This document shows, one piece after another, positions 10,939-24,400 of a DNA stretch of 64,000 nucleotides. A program made the translations under genes and the position numbers. Origin of the DNA: Anastatus disparis (taxonomy: Eukaryota; Arthropoda; Insecta; Hymenoptera; Eupelmidae); assembly GCA_017163975.1 (NCBI GenBank), contig JAFFSR010000218.1, forward strand, positions 10,171,501-10,235,500, written 5' to 3'. The first letter of the stretch is position 1. The number at the start of each line of letters is the position of its first letter. The notes under the pieces were generated by a model. The model was not told where the DNA came from. It searched no databases and saw only the letters and a program-made list of their open reading frames with translations.

Positions 10939-13447
10939 TTATTGTACATCTAACATAGCAGGTGGAATGCATACAAATTGTAATTCATTTCCTATATTTA
11001 CAAGAACGAGCTTTCTTTTTATCTCGCTGACAGGTATATCACTTATCTTATATGAATTACCATCGATGACAAATATATGTTTTAATTTCACATCATTAAC
11101 TTGTACATTATTCGTTTCTAGGTATTTTACATGCAAAAAACAATTATTTTCAATCAAAAAAAAGTATTGTATCTGTACAATAGAATTATCACATAATTGA
11201 ATTATTGTATTATCAGTTTTTTTTGGACGATTGTATAAGACAGAATGAAATATTTTTTACGAAAAATACATCTTAAATATTTATTTTCTGCTGACTGTTT
11301 CCCATCAATTGGGATTGTAGCATTCTCATTTGATTTTATATAATTTACAAGGAGTGGAAATTTAGACATTACAGTTTTACAAAATTTAGAGGATACAGTC
11401 ATATCATTCATTTGCAAAACATTTATTTCAAAAGTTGTTCTTTCAGTCAGTCTATCACATAACTGATCAGCGACTCCTTTTGGTCCAGTAATATAATTTT
11501 TCAAATGACCAATCTCACTTTCAAAGGAAAAGGCTGAAGTCGCCCAAAGTGGTCCACTTTTACGTACACTGTCACACAAATGTAATAGAGAATGCACGTT
11601 AAATGTCATGAATGCTGTTCCATACAATTTTTCACAACTACTTACAAACTTGAGAAGATTTTGTTCACATACTAAAAGTTCTGTTTGGGAAATTTCAAGA
11701 GATAGTAAAGTGTTAATACTATCAACGAAAAGAACAAATGATTCAAATGCTTCTTTTTCAAGAATTCCTGAAAGACATGGTATGCTATAAAACAATAACC
11801 AATACAACCATTCAGCAGCTTTCCATTTACTTTTCTTTTTCAATATCGTTGGAAGGCGGTAGATTTCTTTCGTAGGTTTAATTTGTACCAAAAGATTGTC
11901 AATCATCGTTCGTTCGTGTTGTTTAAAATGAAATTTATATCGTGTATTTGTCCATTCATCCCAAAGTTGTCTAACAACTCCAAGAAGAACCCCATGCATA
12001 TATTCAATAGGAAAACCCCATACACAATCAAAAAAAGGCAGAGTTTTGCATACTATTGATTGTCCTCTTACACCTTTGTATACTTTTTTAGTTTTTCCGC
12101 TTCCATGGCGTCTTTTATAACATCATCATGAGATCGTTGTACTAACGGATAATTATTAATTAGAGGATACCGCATAGCTTTCGCGTAATATAATCCGTTA
12201 ATATAACACCAGTGACATCCATGATAACCATTAAATTGAATACGACCAGCAATTATAGGACGAGCAACGGAGTCAACTGTAAAACATAAAGGCAAGAGAA
12301 AAATTTTTATTGTTTCACCATTATCTAGTTTTATTTTTATTCCACAATCGATAAATCTCTTAATTTGCATGAAAAACGTGCTTAGAAATAAATCCATAAG
12401 TTTGAAATTCGGTTCATGATTCGTGTAAAAAGCACCAGCCAACATAATTATTTTAAATCGCAAATGATCGGGTAGTTCATTTATTGACAACAAAATGCTC
12501 CACAAACTATATTTAGATTGCTGAAATACGGCAGCACCATCACTATTTATGTTCATAGTTAAAACAATGTCATTTTTCTCTTTGGAATTGAAGAAATCAT
12601 TTGTTTTATACAAAATACCGTCATGTACATCACAAATATTTTTTTTTTTGTCAATATTTCTTCTACTTACATTTGATTTATCCACTAGATATTCTAATAT
12701 ATTTTTATTTTTTAGAATAGATGAGAGTTGATATTCGATATCAATATTAATAAAATAATTAGTATTACTAGTAGAGATTGTATATTGTTTGGAGCAGTCT
12801 TTACATAGTACCGATTTTTGTTTTATTTTTGATTTTTCAATTGGTTCTTGTAGCGCTGTGTAACAATTTGTGCAATAAAAGGTGTATACTTTTTCATCTT
12901 TCTCTTTGTAAAATTTTGCTGTATAGTATTGACTAATGTTAAGTAATTTAAATTTAGGTCCAGCTAACAATTTTATTGACTCAAGAAGAGAATTTCTTGT
13001 TGATTTTGATAAATTATGTCGTAAGTATATAGCTTGTACCATATTAAAAACGTCTTTGACTGTCATTGATGATTCTTCAAACATTATTAAGTTTAATACA
13101 GTGCTAATTTTTTCTGGCAAATGACAATCATCAAATTCATTATCATCACTAACATATTCCTCATCAATTTTGTCGTTGGAAGGCTGTATAAATTCGTCAA
13201 TAATTTCAAGTGTATCATCAAGAGTACTATTACTATTTATAGATTCATCTTCATTTTCTTCTATAATTTTTTCCAATTCTTCATTTTCAACATCAGAAAT
13301 ATCCATCGATATCGATGATATACTTGGTACATCACTTTCATGATTATTTTCTATCAGTTGACTGTCAATAATTATTTTTTCCTCTGCTAACTCATTCTTT
13401 ATAAATTCTTTATGTTCTTCAAAATTTTTTTTCCCTAAAAATATCAT
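10939..13447 (-). CDS. CACTA/EnSpm-like (tnp2-type) DDE transposase, unit 1 (frameshifted)
   Basis: This is one exon of about 836 codons from ATG 13,447 to TAA 10,939. It would cut and rejoin the ends of a class II transposon. Visible in order: an acidic, Ser/Asp-rich N-terminus (~1-115); a zinc-ribbon-like pair YCTNC and CKDC (~200-225); the catalytic-type first Asp in NSDG (~302); second Asp in FTVDS (~391), followed by GYHGCHWC; the third region WGFPIEYMHGVLLGVVR (~475-490); and SGPLWATSAFSFESEIGHLK (~632-651), with the likely catalytic Glu. Order and spacing match the tnp2/CACTA group as known from insects. Breaks in this copy are near 12,090 (six T where unit 2 has seven) and near 11,254, both homopolymers. 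The region between 12,090 and 11,260 is open here but broken in unit 2. It lies inside the inverted-repeat-bounded segment. Confidence 0.85.
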
Positions 13448-13520
13448 GTAAATTTTATAATAATGGTAATAATAATAATAATGGTGATAAGAATAATGAT
13501 AATAATACTAATAATTGTGC
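13448..13520. repeat. Degenerate (AAT)n / (ATA)n run
   Basis: A trinucleotide run interrupted by 'ggt' and 'ggtgat' lies just upstream of the transposase start codon, where its promoter would be expected. Confidence 0.7.
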
Positions 13521-13930
13521 GGATTAGAATAAGAATGGTGTAAGTAACATCAACAAAAAAATTTAGTTAGCGGTATATCTAGATATTTTTTAGCATTAAT
13601 AAGATAGTCCAGGTGGGATCTGTATTGGGATAGCTTTGTTAAGCTGGAGCCTAGATTTTTATTGGAATGTCTCCGAAATATTGTTACAAATAATAATTTT
13701 AATATGCGTCAGCTCAAAAACGTGTGTTAAATTCAGAAGAAATATTTAAGTGAAAAATTACATTTCTTTAGCGTTTTTTTTTTCTTTCAAGCCTGAATAT
13801 CGATACGTATCACATCTACGTTAAAAATGAATTAAAGTAAATTTATTTGCAATGAATTCTTAACGAAATATGTTAATCTGGTTAGTGAAAAAAAATTTTC
13901 CACGACATAATAATTAAAATTCGTGAAAAT

Positions 13931-14056
13931 AGTACATTACGATACACGTGCTCTAAGTGGTCCTTTTTTACACGGCGTGCAGTTAGCGCCCGAGCGCAGC
14001 GAGGGTGCTATGCACGTCGTGTAAGAGGACCACTTCGAGCACACGTATCGTATATT
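13931..14056. repeat. GC-rich hairpin with GAGCGCAGCGAG loop
   Basis: Stem words 'tacgatacacgtgctc' and 'gagcacacgtatcgta', 'aagtggtcct' and 'aggaccactt', and 'acacggcgtgca' and 'tgcacgtcgtgt' pair. The apex reads 'gcgcccgagcgcagcgaggg'. It stands out by base composition and recalls the apices of the hairpins at 6,591 and 10,155. Confidence 0.8.
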
Positions 14057-14121
14057 ATTTTATAGCACGTGTGAGATAAATTCGCCACACGTAATTAATA
14101 CCCCAGAAAATCAATATTATC

Positions 14122-14270
14122 AAAAACTATACACACCACGAATGATAATTCGTAAATAAAAACGAATTCTATATATCAGCAAAACTATGCACACCACGAA
14201 TGATAATTCGTAAATAAAAACGAATTCTATATATCAGCAAAACTATGCACACCACGAATGATAAATCGAA
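14122..14270. repeat. 58 bp tandem repeat, ~2.6 copies
   Basis: Each unit has 'acacaccacgaatgataatt', 'cgtaaataaaaacgaattc' and 'tatatatcagcaaaactat'. The 'cgaatgataattcg' part is palindromic. The repeat lies in the insertion within the foldback left arm. Confidence 0.85.
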
Positions 14271-14915
14271 AAAAGTAAAACTATTTATTATCAATGATAG
14301 ACCCATCGCAAACAAAAAAAAGCAAAAACGATATCAAAAATATTCTTAGATTGAGAAATTATATCAAATAAGTATTGATGTCAGTGATATTTTATTAATT
14401 AAATACAATATGATAAAAAGAGAACTTGCCGATTATTTAGATTTATGTATACACAGGTCAGACAAAGCAAAGCATCTAGTTTATTATTCGTACAGCTATC
14501 TCTTTCTTTCTCATTCTTAGGCCGTACACACTGTACACGCATGCGCGCCGCTCACAGATGTTTTGTTTCGACAACTCACGGCACAACAGTAATTTATAAA
14601 CTATAGTTTTGATTTTCTTGATGTTTTCAATTCTTTATATTTTTAAAGTATTTATATTTTTTGATTGATTTTCTACGTATTATCATGTGTGAAAAGACAT
14701 TTCTACGTATTAATATATATACAAAGAGTGATTGTGATGCGTGATTTCGATATTACTTTTTTGAACAGTATAATAAAGTGCAAAATTTCTGACGGTAGTA
14801 CTTTTTTACACAGTTCAAAAAAGTTGTATTTAGCTCCCGCTAAATGGTGTAGAAAACGAGAATTTAGCTCACGCAGTGCTATAAAAAATTTCAAAAAATG
14901 ACCTTTTGGACAATT
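14271..14915. other. Remainder of insertion in foldback arm, no supported gene
   Basis: A 78-codon plus-strand ORF (14,665-14,901) and an 80-codon minus-strand ORF overlap here, but neither has recognisable domains. A GC-rich 'cacgcatgcgcgccgc' stretch lies at ~14,538. Confidence 0.4.
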
Positions 14916-17095
14916 ATCCGTAGGGAAATGAAGAAAGCATTTCATGTTTTTGAAATCGTGTCTAAAAAAACTTTAAGTTATCACGAAAAAAATGGCGTAA
15001 GTTAAAAGACGATATCTTTTATCGTTTTTGCACAATAATTTTGCAATTAAGGTCGTTCCAAAAAATCTGAAAATTTTAAAAATCTTGCTGACCGCTAAAT
15101 ACAAGCTTGTATTAGTCATTGATTTACGTATAGAAGAGCATTCGTATTTACAAACCCATTTTGAAAAATTAAAATCGGTTAATTAGGAGTAGCTAGGGAA
15201 TTTTTTGAAATTTTCGTTAGTTTTTCTTAATAAATAAATACAATATCTTCGCGAATTTTAAATCTATTGAACTGAAAATTTATATGCTAAAAGTACTCTA
15301 CAAGACGCTTCTTTAAAAAAAAAGTTTAAATTAGTTGATTTGTTCTCGAGATATAGCTACTTAAAGTTGACGCATGTTTCTTAAAACAATTAAGAAACAA
15401 TAAATAAAATTAAAATAACAACAATTAATAAACAATAAATAACGAATACCTTCGTTTTCGCAAATACTTTCCACGTTAATAATTACAAAACTTGAGCCAA
15501 TTGCCACCTTAGAGAAAATTCACCTGGAAGACATACTTGTCGTACGAAAAGCAAGTAAAAGATAGCAGAGGGGATAAAAATTTTTTTAAAAACTGACCAC
15601 GCGAGTAAAAGCACCTGAGCATTTGAAAATTTTCAATATCTCGGCTTCTAAACAACCGATTTTGACGTTTTTTTTTTAAACTGGGGTGCCGTTTGGCGAG
15701 GGATTCCAATATGAAACTTGTAATAAATTATAATAATTTTTTAATAATGATGTACATTATATGTAGCAAATCTTAAAAATATAAGTAAGAAATAATTTTG
15801 TATACTACAGTATATTTCAAACAATAAGTTCTTTATAAATTATCTTCCGAAACGTAGCAAAATTTAAAAAATCAGCAATGTGCTCCACGAGAGTTATGAT
15901 ATGAATTTTAGCAGATGACTTACTTTTCAGCTGTGTGCGCTTGGACACGAAGATACTGTGTATACGCACTTAATTAACAAATGACAAATAACATTTCAAA
16001 ATAAAATAATTTGAAATTACTCTTCGAAATTTTATTAAAGACTGTCTAAATTTTACTTTAAAACTTTGCCAATTTAAAAAAATGCATTTTGCATTTTCAA
16101 AATTCGCGTATAAAATTATTATAATTTTTTATTACAAGTTTCAATGAAACTGTTTCATATTGGAATCCCTAGCCAAACGGCACCCCAGTTTTTAAAAAAA
16201 CGTCAATACGGTTGTTTAGAAGCCGAAATATTAAAGATTTTCAAACACTCAGATGCTTTTCGCGTGGTCAGTTATCTTTAATTTTTAATTTTTATACCCT
16301 CTGCTACCTCCCACTTACTTTTCATACGACAGGTATATCTAACAGGTGAATTTTCTTTATGATGACGATTGGCTCAAGTTTTGACGTGAAAAGTATTTGA
16401 AGAAACGAAGGTATTCGTTAAAAAATGGGCCTCGTAGCATTAATTTTTAATTAAGAAACACGCGTCAACTAGCTGTATCTTGGGAACGAATGAACAATTT
16501 AAACTCTTTTTAAAGATGCGTCTTGCAGAGTACTTTTAGCATATAAATTTTCAATTCGATAGATTTAAAATTCGCGAAGATATTGTATTTATTTATCAAG
16601 AAAAAACTAACAACAATTTCAAAAGATTCCTAGCCTCTTCTAATTAACTGATTTTAATTTTTTGAAATGGGTTCGAAAATATGAATGCTCTTCTATACGT
16701 AAAAAATCAGTGATAATTATTGTGCAAAAACGATAAAAGATATTTCTTTTCTAACTTACGCCATATTTTCGTGATAACTTGAAGTTTTCTTAGATACATT
16801 TTTAAAAGTATGAAATGCTTTTTTTCATTTCCCTACACGCAATTTATATATTTATTTATTTATTTAATTTACATATTTCGTTACGAAATTTTATTGCTAG
16901 TAAATTTACTTTAATTCATTTTTGACGTAGATGTGATACGTATCGAGATATTCAGGCTTGAAAATAAACGTAATTTTCTACTTAAACATTTCTCCTGAAT
17001 TTAGCACATGTTTTTGAGCTGACGCATATCAAAATTCTCATTTGTAACAATATTCTGGAGACATTCCAATAAAAATCTAAACTCCGACTCGTAGT

Positions 17096-17413
17096 GTCCA
17101 ATTTGATCATTTTTTTACAGATCCCGACTGAACTAAGAGACATTTTCTGAAATACTTTGCCTTTTTGCTCTTCTTGTTTAATATTAAAAGCAAAGAAGGC
17201 ACAAAAATTTAGGTAATTAATTTATTTAAAATTTTTTGTCAATGTGACTTAGGCTACTCTCATTTAAACCCACACAATTATAATAGTACTAGTAATTATA
17301 AGCATCAATAATCAATAATTATCGAACTGTAAAAATTAATTCCACATTTGAAATAATCTTTGGAATCCCTTAGATTATTTTAAAGTAAAGCTTAAAATTC
17401 ATCGCGTGATTGA

Positions 17414-17446
<33 letters not shown>

Positions 17447-18424
17447 GATAATTCTTGTGAACATTTCAAATATTAAGATATCTTTTACAATATTGCAGCT
17501 ATCGATTATTTATTATTATTTTCTATTGATATTTCTTTCTATTATTTATTATTAAGAGGGCCAACGAAATTGAATTATTAAAGTAAAAACAATATATATT
17601 AAATAGTGCTTTTTTTTAAAATTTTGTCATAATATTTGCTATTTTATAAAAATAATTACCAATCTCCTCCAGCTTACGTCTTCTTTTCCTTGTTCTAGAA
17701 TGCATATTTGATTTTTAATATGTTCACTGCTGATCTTGAATGCTATTTTTAATGTTTAGATTATCGATTTCGATTTTATAAAAAGTAATAACCTTTCACT
17801 GAAAAAAGAATATACTTTTAAGGTTAAAAAGTTCATAAAGAAAAAGAATTGCAAATAATATTTTATGAAATTTGAATTCACTCAAATCAACTAGTTGGAT
17901 TCCATATCTCATTTAAATTAGATTATAAGTCAATTATTTCAAAGTTTCTTTAATTCATATTGATTTTATTAAATTACTAAGTTTTATTAAATAAATAAAA
18001 TAATACAATGGTGTTACCTGATTTTATATCAATATAATAGAAGTAAAATTTAATAGTAATATGTATTTTCTACACTTTTCTGCTGTTAGTTTGTGTATTA
18101 AAATTCTATATTTGTAAACATTAAAAATTTTCAAATACTATAAGATAAATATGCCCAACTCAATATTCAATCAAAATTGAATCACGAAAACAATTTTGTA
18201 GATACGAAGTTAAATCGTAATATAATTATTTATTTATTTATCTTATTTATTAGTTTAAAAGCTAACATATGATCGAAAATTTTTAAATTATGTGCTTAGG
18301 CATAATAAACAATCTGAAGTAAGCAGAGACCTTTTGATGGTTTGGTTAATTGTCACATTTAAAAAGTTTAAAATTATTCTCAAATAAATTTTATATTGAA
18401 AATTGAAAAAAAAATTTTTTAAAT
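17096..18424. other. AT-rich upstream region of the BEN gene
   Basis: No coding region was seen. There are (AAT)n runs near 17,420-17,445 and TTATT runs near 17,505-17,550. The BEN gene promoter should lie near the 3' end; no specific motif was assigned. Confidence 0.4.
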
Positions 18425-21400
18425 ATGTTTGCAATAGTGCATTTCAAAGAGAAAAGTCGTAAGAGAAAATTTGATGTCGTGAAAACGAGTGACATTGGAA
18501 ACTTTACGCAAAATTTTAAAAATAAGAAGTTTCAAATTGCAACACCCGAAGGAAATAAGGAAGGAGTAATTTTAAAACGGGAAGTAAGTAAAATTTTTTT
18601 GTGTTTTATAATGTAAATACTCATTTATGTTTTTTTTGTTAGATAGATAGATAGATACTATTTATTGTATATCATATCATTATACAAAGGGCGTGTAATA
18701 CAATTCATAAATATAATAATAAATATTGCACATAAACAATGTATAAATATAAAAATATTGCACATAAAACAATGTATAAATATAAAATATTGCACATAAA
18801 ACAATGTATAAATACAAAATATTGCAATTGATATCACAGTCAGTTACTAAACCTAATAATACTGAATAAGTAAGTCACAACAAAAGAAGTGATATCACAG
18901 ATACAAAAAAATAGTAAAATACACTAATTTCTTTTGTTCTAATTTTTTTTTTAAATTTTTCAATAAAAAAAATGTTTTCAATTATTTTGATCTTGTACAA
19001 GTCTGTTAAGTGATTCTTGACGGACTTTAATTTTATCATTGATAAATAAAAATAATTAATCATTTTAATTATAAAGGTAATGAAGAGCAATTAATTAAGA
19101 AACTGAAAGAGGGTGAAGAAAGATTACGTATTCCACGTTTAGATTTATGTTCAACAGCAAGTGATTTGACTGAAATGTTACCCAAAATTCCTGAGAAGGT
19201 TAGAGATTTTTAATAATATTTGTACTACCATTGTGATGCTTATGAGCAAGAGAAGTTTTCGGTATACTTATGAACAAAGTACATGTAACGTATAATGGTG
19301 CTTATATCAATCGACCGACAATAGAATTCTAACTCGCATCATCGAAATACGAATCCAAGATTCTACCGATCAAGTCACCGAAAACTTTGGTTCATGAATA
19401 TTATGAACTAATATTATTTTTTATAAAGAAATTCTTTTTTTTTTTTTAGAACGCTAAGAGCTCCAAAATGATAAAACAGGAGAAAATTGAAAAACAAGTC
19501 AAAAACAAGAAAAAATTGTAAATAAATTCTACAATATATGTTTCAATCTAAATATTCTTTTTAAATTAAAATATAAGTTTTTCTTTTAGGTTAAAGGCGC
19601 AATCAAGATCATTAAACAAGAGGTACTCAAAGGAGAAGAAAGGCTTAATGTGCAATCATATCAATCCAATATACCAGATTTAAGTATGAGTGAAAAGCAA
19701 CAAGAATTACCAATACAAGTAAAAATAATTTAATTAAATAAAATATTAGCATGATTAAACGGAAAACTAAGATTCAAAACGTGATCCTCTTTAATATAAG
19801 ATAACTAAAAATTATGTGTTTATGTTTTTAGGTACATGTGTATGTGTACATGTATATGTATGAGTGTATGGGTATGTATGTATATGACGAAATCAAAAAG
19901 ATATGTACGAGAGAAAGAAAAATAGTCTTAATTTTTTACTTTAATATAATAGTATTAATATTTTATGTGATTAAAATTTTTTCAAACGATTATTTTATAT
20001 TTTATTAAAATTTAATTGTGATTTACTGAGGTTGAAACTCCTGAGGTCGAATCTACTAAGGTTAAAATTGCTGAGATTGAAACTCCTGAGGTTGAAACTC
20101 CTGAGGTTGAAACTCCTGAGGTTGAAACACCTGAGGTTGAATCTACTGTGATTAAAACTGCTGAGGTTAAAACTACTGAGAAAGTACTAAAAAATAACAT
20201 TCTCAAAATACGTTCTACATACTCCAATCATGAACAAATGGCAGCTACAGGATCAAACGTGAGTACTTAAATGAATTGGAAAAAAAATAGTTCGAACTTA
20301 TGAAAGTGTCGCTCAGTGATGGAAAGTTTTGATTTAGCTGGACATCAAGTAATTTCCAAAGTATTTCATTATGGTTAGCAATGATGATATTTTCGATCTT
20401 TATATTTGTATTGAATCGAAAACATTTCGAAAAAGATATTACAATTAAAATATAACTCCAAGTTACAGGATCCATAACCCAAAGAAGTGATACTCTCCTT
20501 GTTAATATTTACCAGTAAAATATGTAATGACCAGCTAAATCGGGGTTTTTGACTACTGTGTGTCAAGTCTCTTTATTTTTTTTCTTATTCACATGCACAA
20601 ACCTTGTACTCTATCAAATATCAAAGAGAGAGTGATGTTTATAAGATAATCATAAGATTTATCGAGAAAATATTATGATTAATATTTGTTAAATATTTGT
20701 TAAGCAACAACATTTTTTTAAGTATTTTATCTTTTTTATTACTAGTAATAATCTGAAATGCTGACGACACTAGAATATAAAGTTTTAGATCGCCTCGGTA
20801 ACTTTGCATTTTTTTAGTAGTTTTTTATGAGTAAAATTAGAATTTTTGGCTACCGAACTCAATAGTGGTCGCTTTTTTGTTATAAACAATTTAATTATTT
20901 GTAAGGCTATAAAACATTAATTATTGAAAATGCAGAGACGTTTTTAAAAGCAAAATTTTTTCTTATTAACAAAAAATCTGTTTTTTTTCATTTTCACGAT
21001 ATCTTAATTGTAACTTGAGATATAATAATTATAGAATTTGTTATAACAAAATACGCTCCCCTCAAGCTCGACACTTCAGAACCAGAGATATATCGATTAT
21101 AGTAAGTGTTCCGCGTGAGTGGAGCGCATTTTGTTATAAATAAATGTATAAATTGTGATATCTCAAGTTGCAAATAAGATATCGTGAAAATTTGAAATCG
21201 GACAGACTTTTATGTTAAAAAGGAACAATTTTACTTTAAAAACGTCTCTGTATTTTTTAATAGTTAATGTTTTATGGCATTATAAATAATTAAACTATTC
21301 ATTACAATAAAACGACTATCAGTTGAGCTCGGTAATCAAGAAATTCTTATTTTACTCATAAAAACTATTAAAAATGTAAAGTTACCGATGGGACCTAAAA

Positions 21401-24400
21401 CTTTATACTCTAGTGCCGTCAACGCCCAGACTATAAGGTTTACATGTTATATTTCAATAAAATGTAATTGTCATTTAGAGCACAGATGAAGTTAAAACTA
21501 CTGACAAAGTACGAGAAGAAAATAAAATATTTGAAACACGTTTGACTAATCTCAATTTTGAAAAACAAACGGCAACTACAGGATCAAACGTAAGTAACAA
21601 AAGTATTTTAAGAATTTGATCTTATTTCTTATTATTAATTTTTAATAAATATAAAATTATTATTGTGATTCCTTTTTCTGCAATGCATCAGAATAATATT
21701 CATTGTTATCTATTACTCAAATATAAAGAAAAGAAAGTAATGATCTTACATTAATTGGTGAATTATTGAATATTTGAAAAATATAAATCAATGGCCTCTC
21801 TTTGAATTATAATAAATTTACGATGAATTATTTAAATGTCGCAATGTATATGCTCAAAAATATAATTATTTTTCAAACGTTTAACTTCCCTTTTCACTAA
21901 AAAATTTCTGTTTCCATTTGAGGGGTCGCGTGTAATAAGGATCTAACTCGAGTTAGGCCCTTTTTGAAATTATAATTGAAAATGTATCTAGGAGATATTC
22001 TTTATATGTTTATAAAATATAGAAGAATAAAACGTGTCTCTGTATGTTTAAATGATACAGAACATACAAGAAGGGACTAACTTAAATTATGCAACATTTT
22101 CATTATTTCAAATTTCCCGAAAAAATCGTACTTCTAAAAAATTTAGTACTCGAAAAAATACGAACAACGCGAGTGATTCGAATTACTCGGATGGCTCGAG
22201 TTACTCGATGGATTCATGTTACTCGAATATAATACTCGACTCGACTCAAAGTTAGTTTAAAATAAGTTATTCCAATATTCTTTCTGAATAGACGGATAAA
22301 CAGAATTCACAGCAAGTTAATGAAAAAAGAAAGTAAAAAATCATTTTTTCCGTATAAAAAAGAACTAATTACTACATAATAATATAATCTAGTTGTTTGA
22401 GTTATTCGAGTAGTTCGGTTCATTCGAGTTACTCGAGTCATTCGGGTAACTCGAGTTATTTGAGTAGTTCATATTTTTTTGAGTAACACGATAAATTCGA
22501 GTAACACGATAAATTCGAGTAACTCGAAAAGTTCGAGTTAATACTCTGACTCGGGCGAGGTCGAATCGAGTAATTTGTTCGAGTTACTCGTAGTTCAAGC
22601 TACTCGCATACCCTTAGCTTGCATATGTATTGTGATTGGTTAGTTTGTACTATAGATATCAATATTTCAATGACATTTGCTTTTAATGTTGATCGCCAAC
22701 ATACACTATTTTTCAATATTCTGAATTTATACATAAAAATATTTTTTGACACAAAGTGCGTAAAATTGCACATCAAGAATTCGGCTGCGTTTCATTATAT
22801 GCAATTTTACGCACACCGTGTCAAAAAATTGTTCATAAGAGCCTGAATAAAATCTTGAATAAAAACATTTTTGAGAGGGGGGGGACTTGCCGCCAAAGTT
22901 TTAGTAGTAAAATAATTATCTAATTAATTTATCAGCTGAATCTTATCTTTTGCTTCTCAGAATGACCAAATTAAAGAATTGAAAAGTATAATTGTTCAAA
23001 AAATAAATTAATTAAAGACCTTCGAGCCAAAGTGGAGACTTTACAAAATCTTAGAGATGACGATGCTCATCAGATACGTGATTTATCGAAAACTAATATC
23101 GATCTTCAAGCAGAAGTCATAAACCATTTTGAATGTATTAAAGGTAATAAAAAACGTGTAAATGAAGAGCTTAGCAGAAAAGCTTTTTTATTATAAAAAA
23201 AATAGAAATTATTATTTTAACCCTTTCAGTCACAAATTTATTCTGTAAGTTCTATTTTTTCGAAAGCTTCCTGTAAGTTTTCGAAAAGATTAAATGAAAT
23301 ATTACAGAAATGTTCTTGAGAAGATTACTTTATATCTTCCAAGAAGCTTCCAATAACGTTTTATGAAAGATCCCATCTAAACTTTCCTGCAGCTTTCCAT
23401 ATAATATTACTGTAAGGATATATACATGGAAAGTTACGAGTATATTGTTTGGAAGATTTCAAAATCTGAGATTAGGCACATAAGTAGATTTTAATTCAAA
23501 TAAAGCACAGTTAAATTTTGATTAACTTTTAGAGCATGAGAAAAAAATTACAAGCATTTTAATTTTAATTTTTTAACACGCGTTTTATATCTATATATAG
23601 TGTATATATAGTTATATATTGAGTCTAAGACGTTTATATCGTTTCAAACTCGATACTAAAAAATCTATTCTTTAGTTCTTTAATTAATTTCGTGTTAAAT
23701 TTAATCAAATTTAATCGGATTCGCTGTCGATGTCTAACTGAGTTTTTTGTTATTTATTCGAGTATTAATAGTTGCATCTGCAAATTAAGCGTTGAATGCA
23801 ATAGATTAAATATTATTATCATGAATATTTACACACAAAAAAAATTATTAATATATTCTTACTGTAATATACTGTGGAAGGCTGCATTAAGTATTTAATG
23901 AAATGTTTACAAAACGTTACTGGATGCTTCTTGGAAGATATAAAGTAATCTTTCCAAAAATATTCCTGAAACGTTCCATTTAATCTTCCAGCAATCTTAG
24001 TGGAAGCTTCTTGCACTTTTTCCTGGAAGCTTGCATGGAGTATTTTTAAAACCTCACAGTGACCTTTCCTAAAAGGTTCTTGTAATATTCCTAAAATGCT
24101 TTTGTACTGGCTTTCATAAAAGTTAAAAGATATCTATTTTTGCCTTATAAAAGTTCATATTGAATTTTCAAATTTTATAGTCTTTTTTCTCCTTATTCTT
24201 TTGATGACCAAATATTTTTAAAAGTTCTGAAAAAGTTGGCCACTTATATACTGTTTATGACATTTTTTACTGATTCTAATTTTTTATTTATAAAAATCGC
24301 TGATATCACTTTAATATCACATCCCCTTTTATTAAAAATAATGGCAAAATTCATGTGCAATCCGAACGCGATATGATTGGTTGAAAGTGTCGTCATGCTA

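Larger units (their letters stand above)
13625..17095. mobile_element. ~3.5 kb foldback element, left arm interrupted
   Basis: The left arm (13,625-15,745) is the reverse complement of the right arm (16,105-17,095). Matches include 'ttggaatgtctcc', 'atacgtatcacatctacgt', 'cgataaaagatat' and 'acggcaccccagttt'. The left arm carries an extra ~1 kb, about 13,890-14,915, that the right arm lacks; it contains the hairpin at 13,931 and the 58 bp repeats. The central unpaired spacer is ~360 bp. No ORF with coding character is present. This is a non-autonomous inverted-repeat element with a later insertion in one arm. Confidence 0.8.

Noticed and set aside
15509..15709. 66-codon minus-strand ORF in the foldback
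   Set aside because: Lies in one arm of the inverted repeat; the other arm does not preserve the frame.
20012..20227. Minus-strand 71-codon Thr/Ser/Val repeat ORF
   Set aside because: It is the antisense of the VETPE exon, which has proper splice sites and phase on the plus strand.
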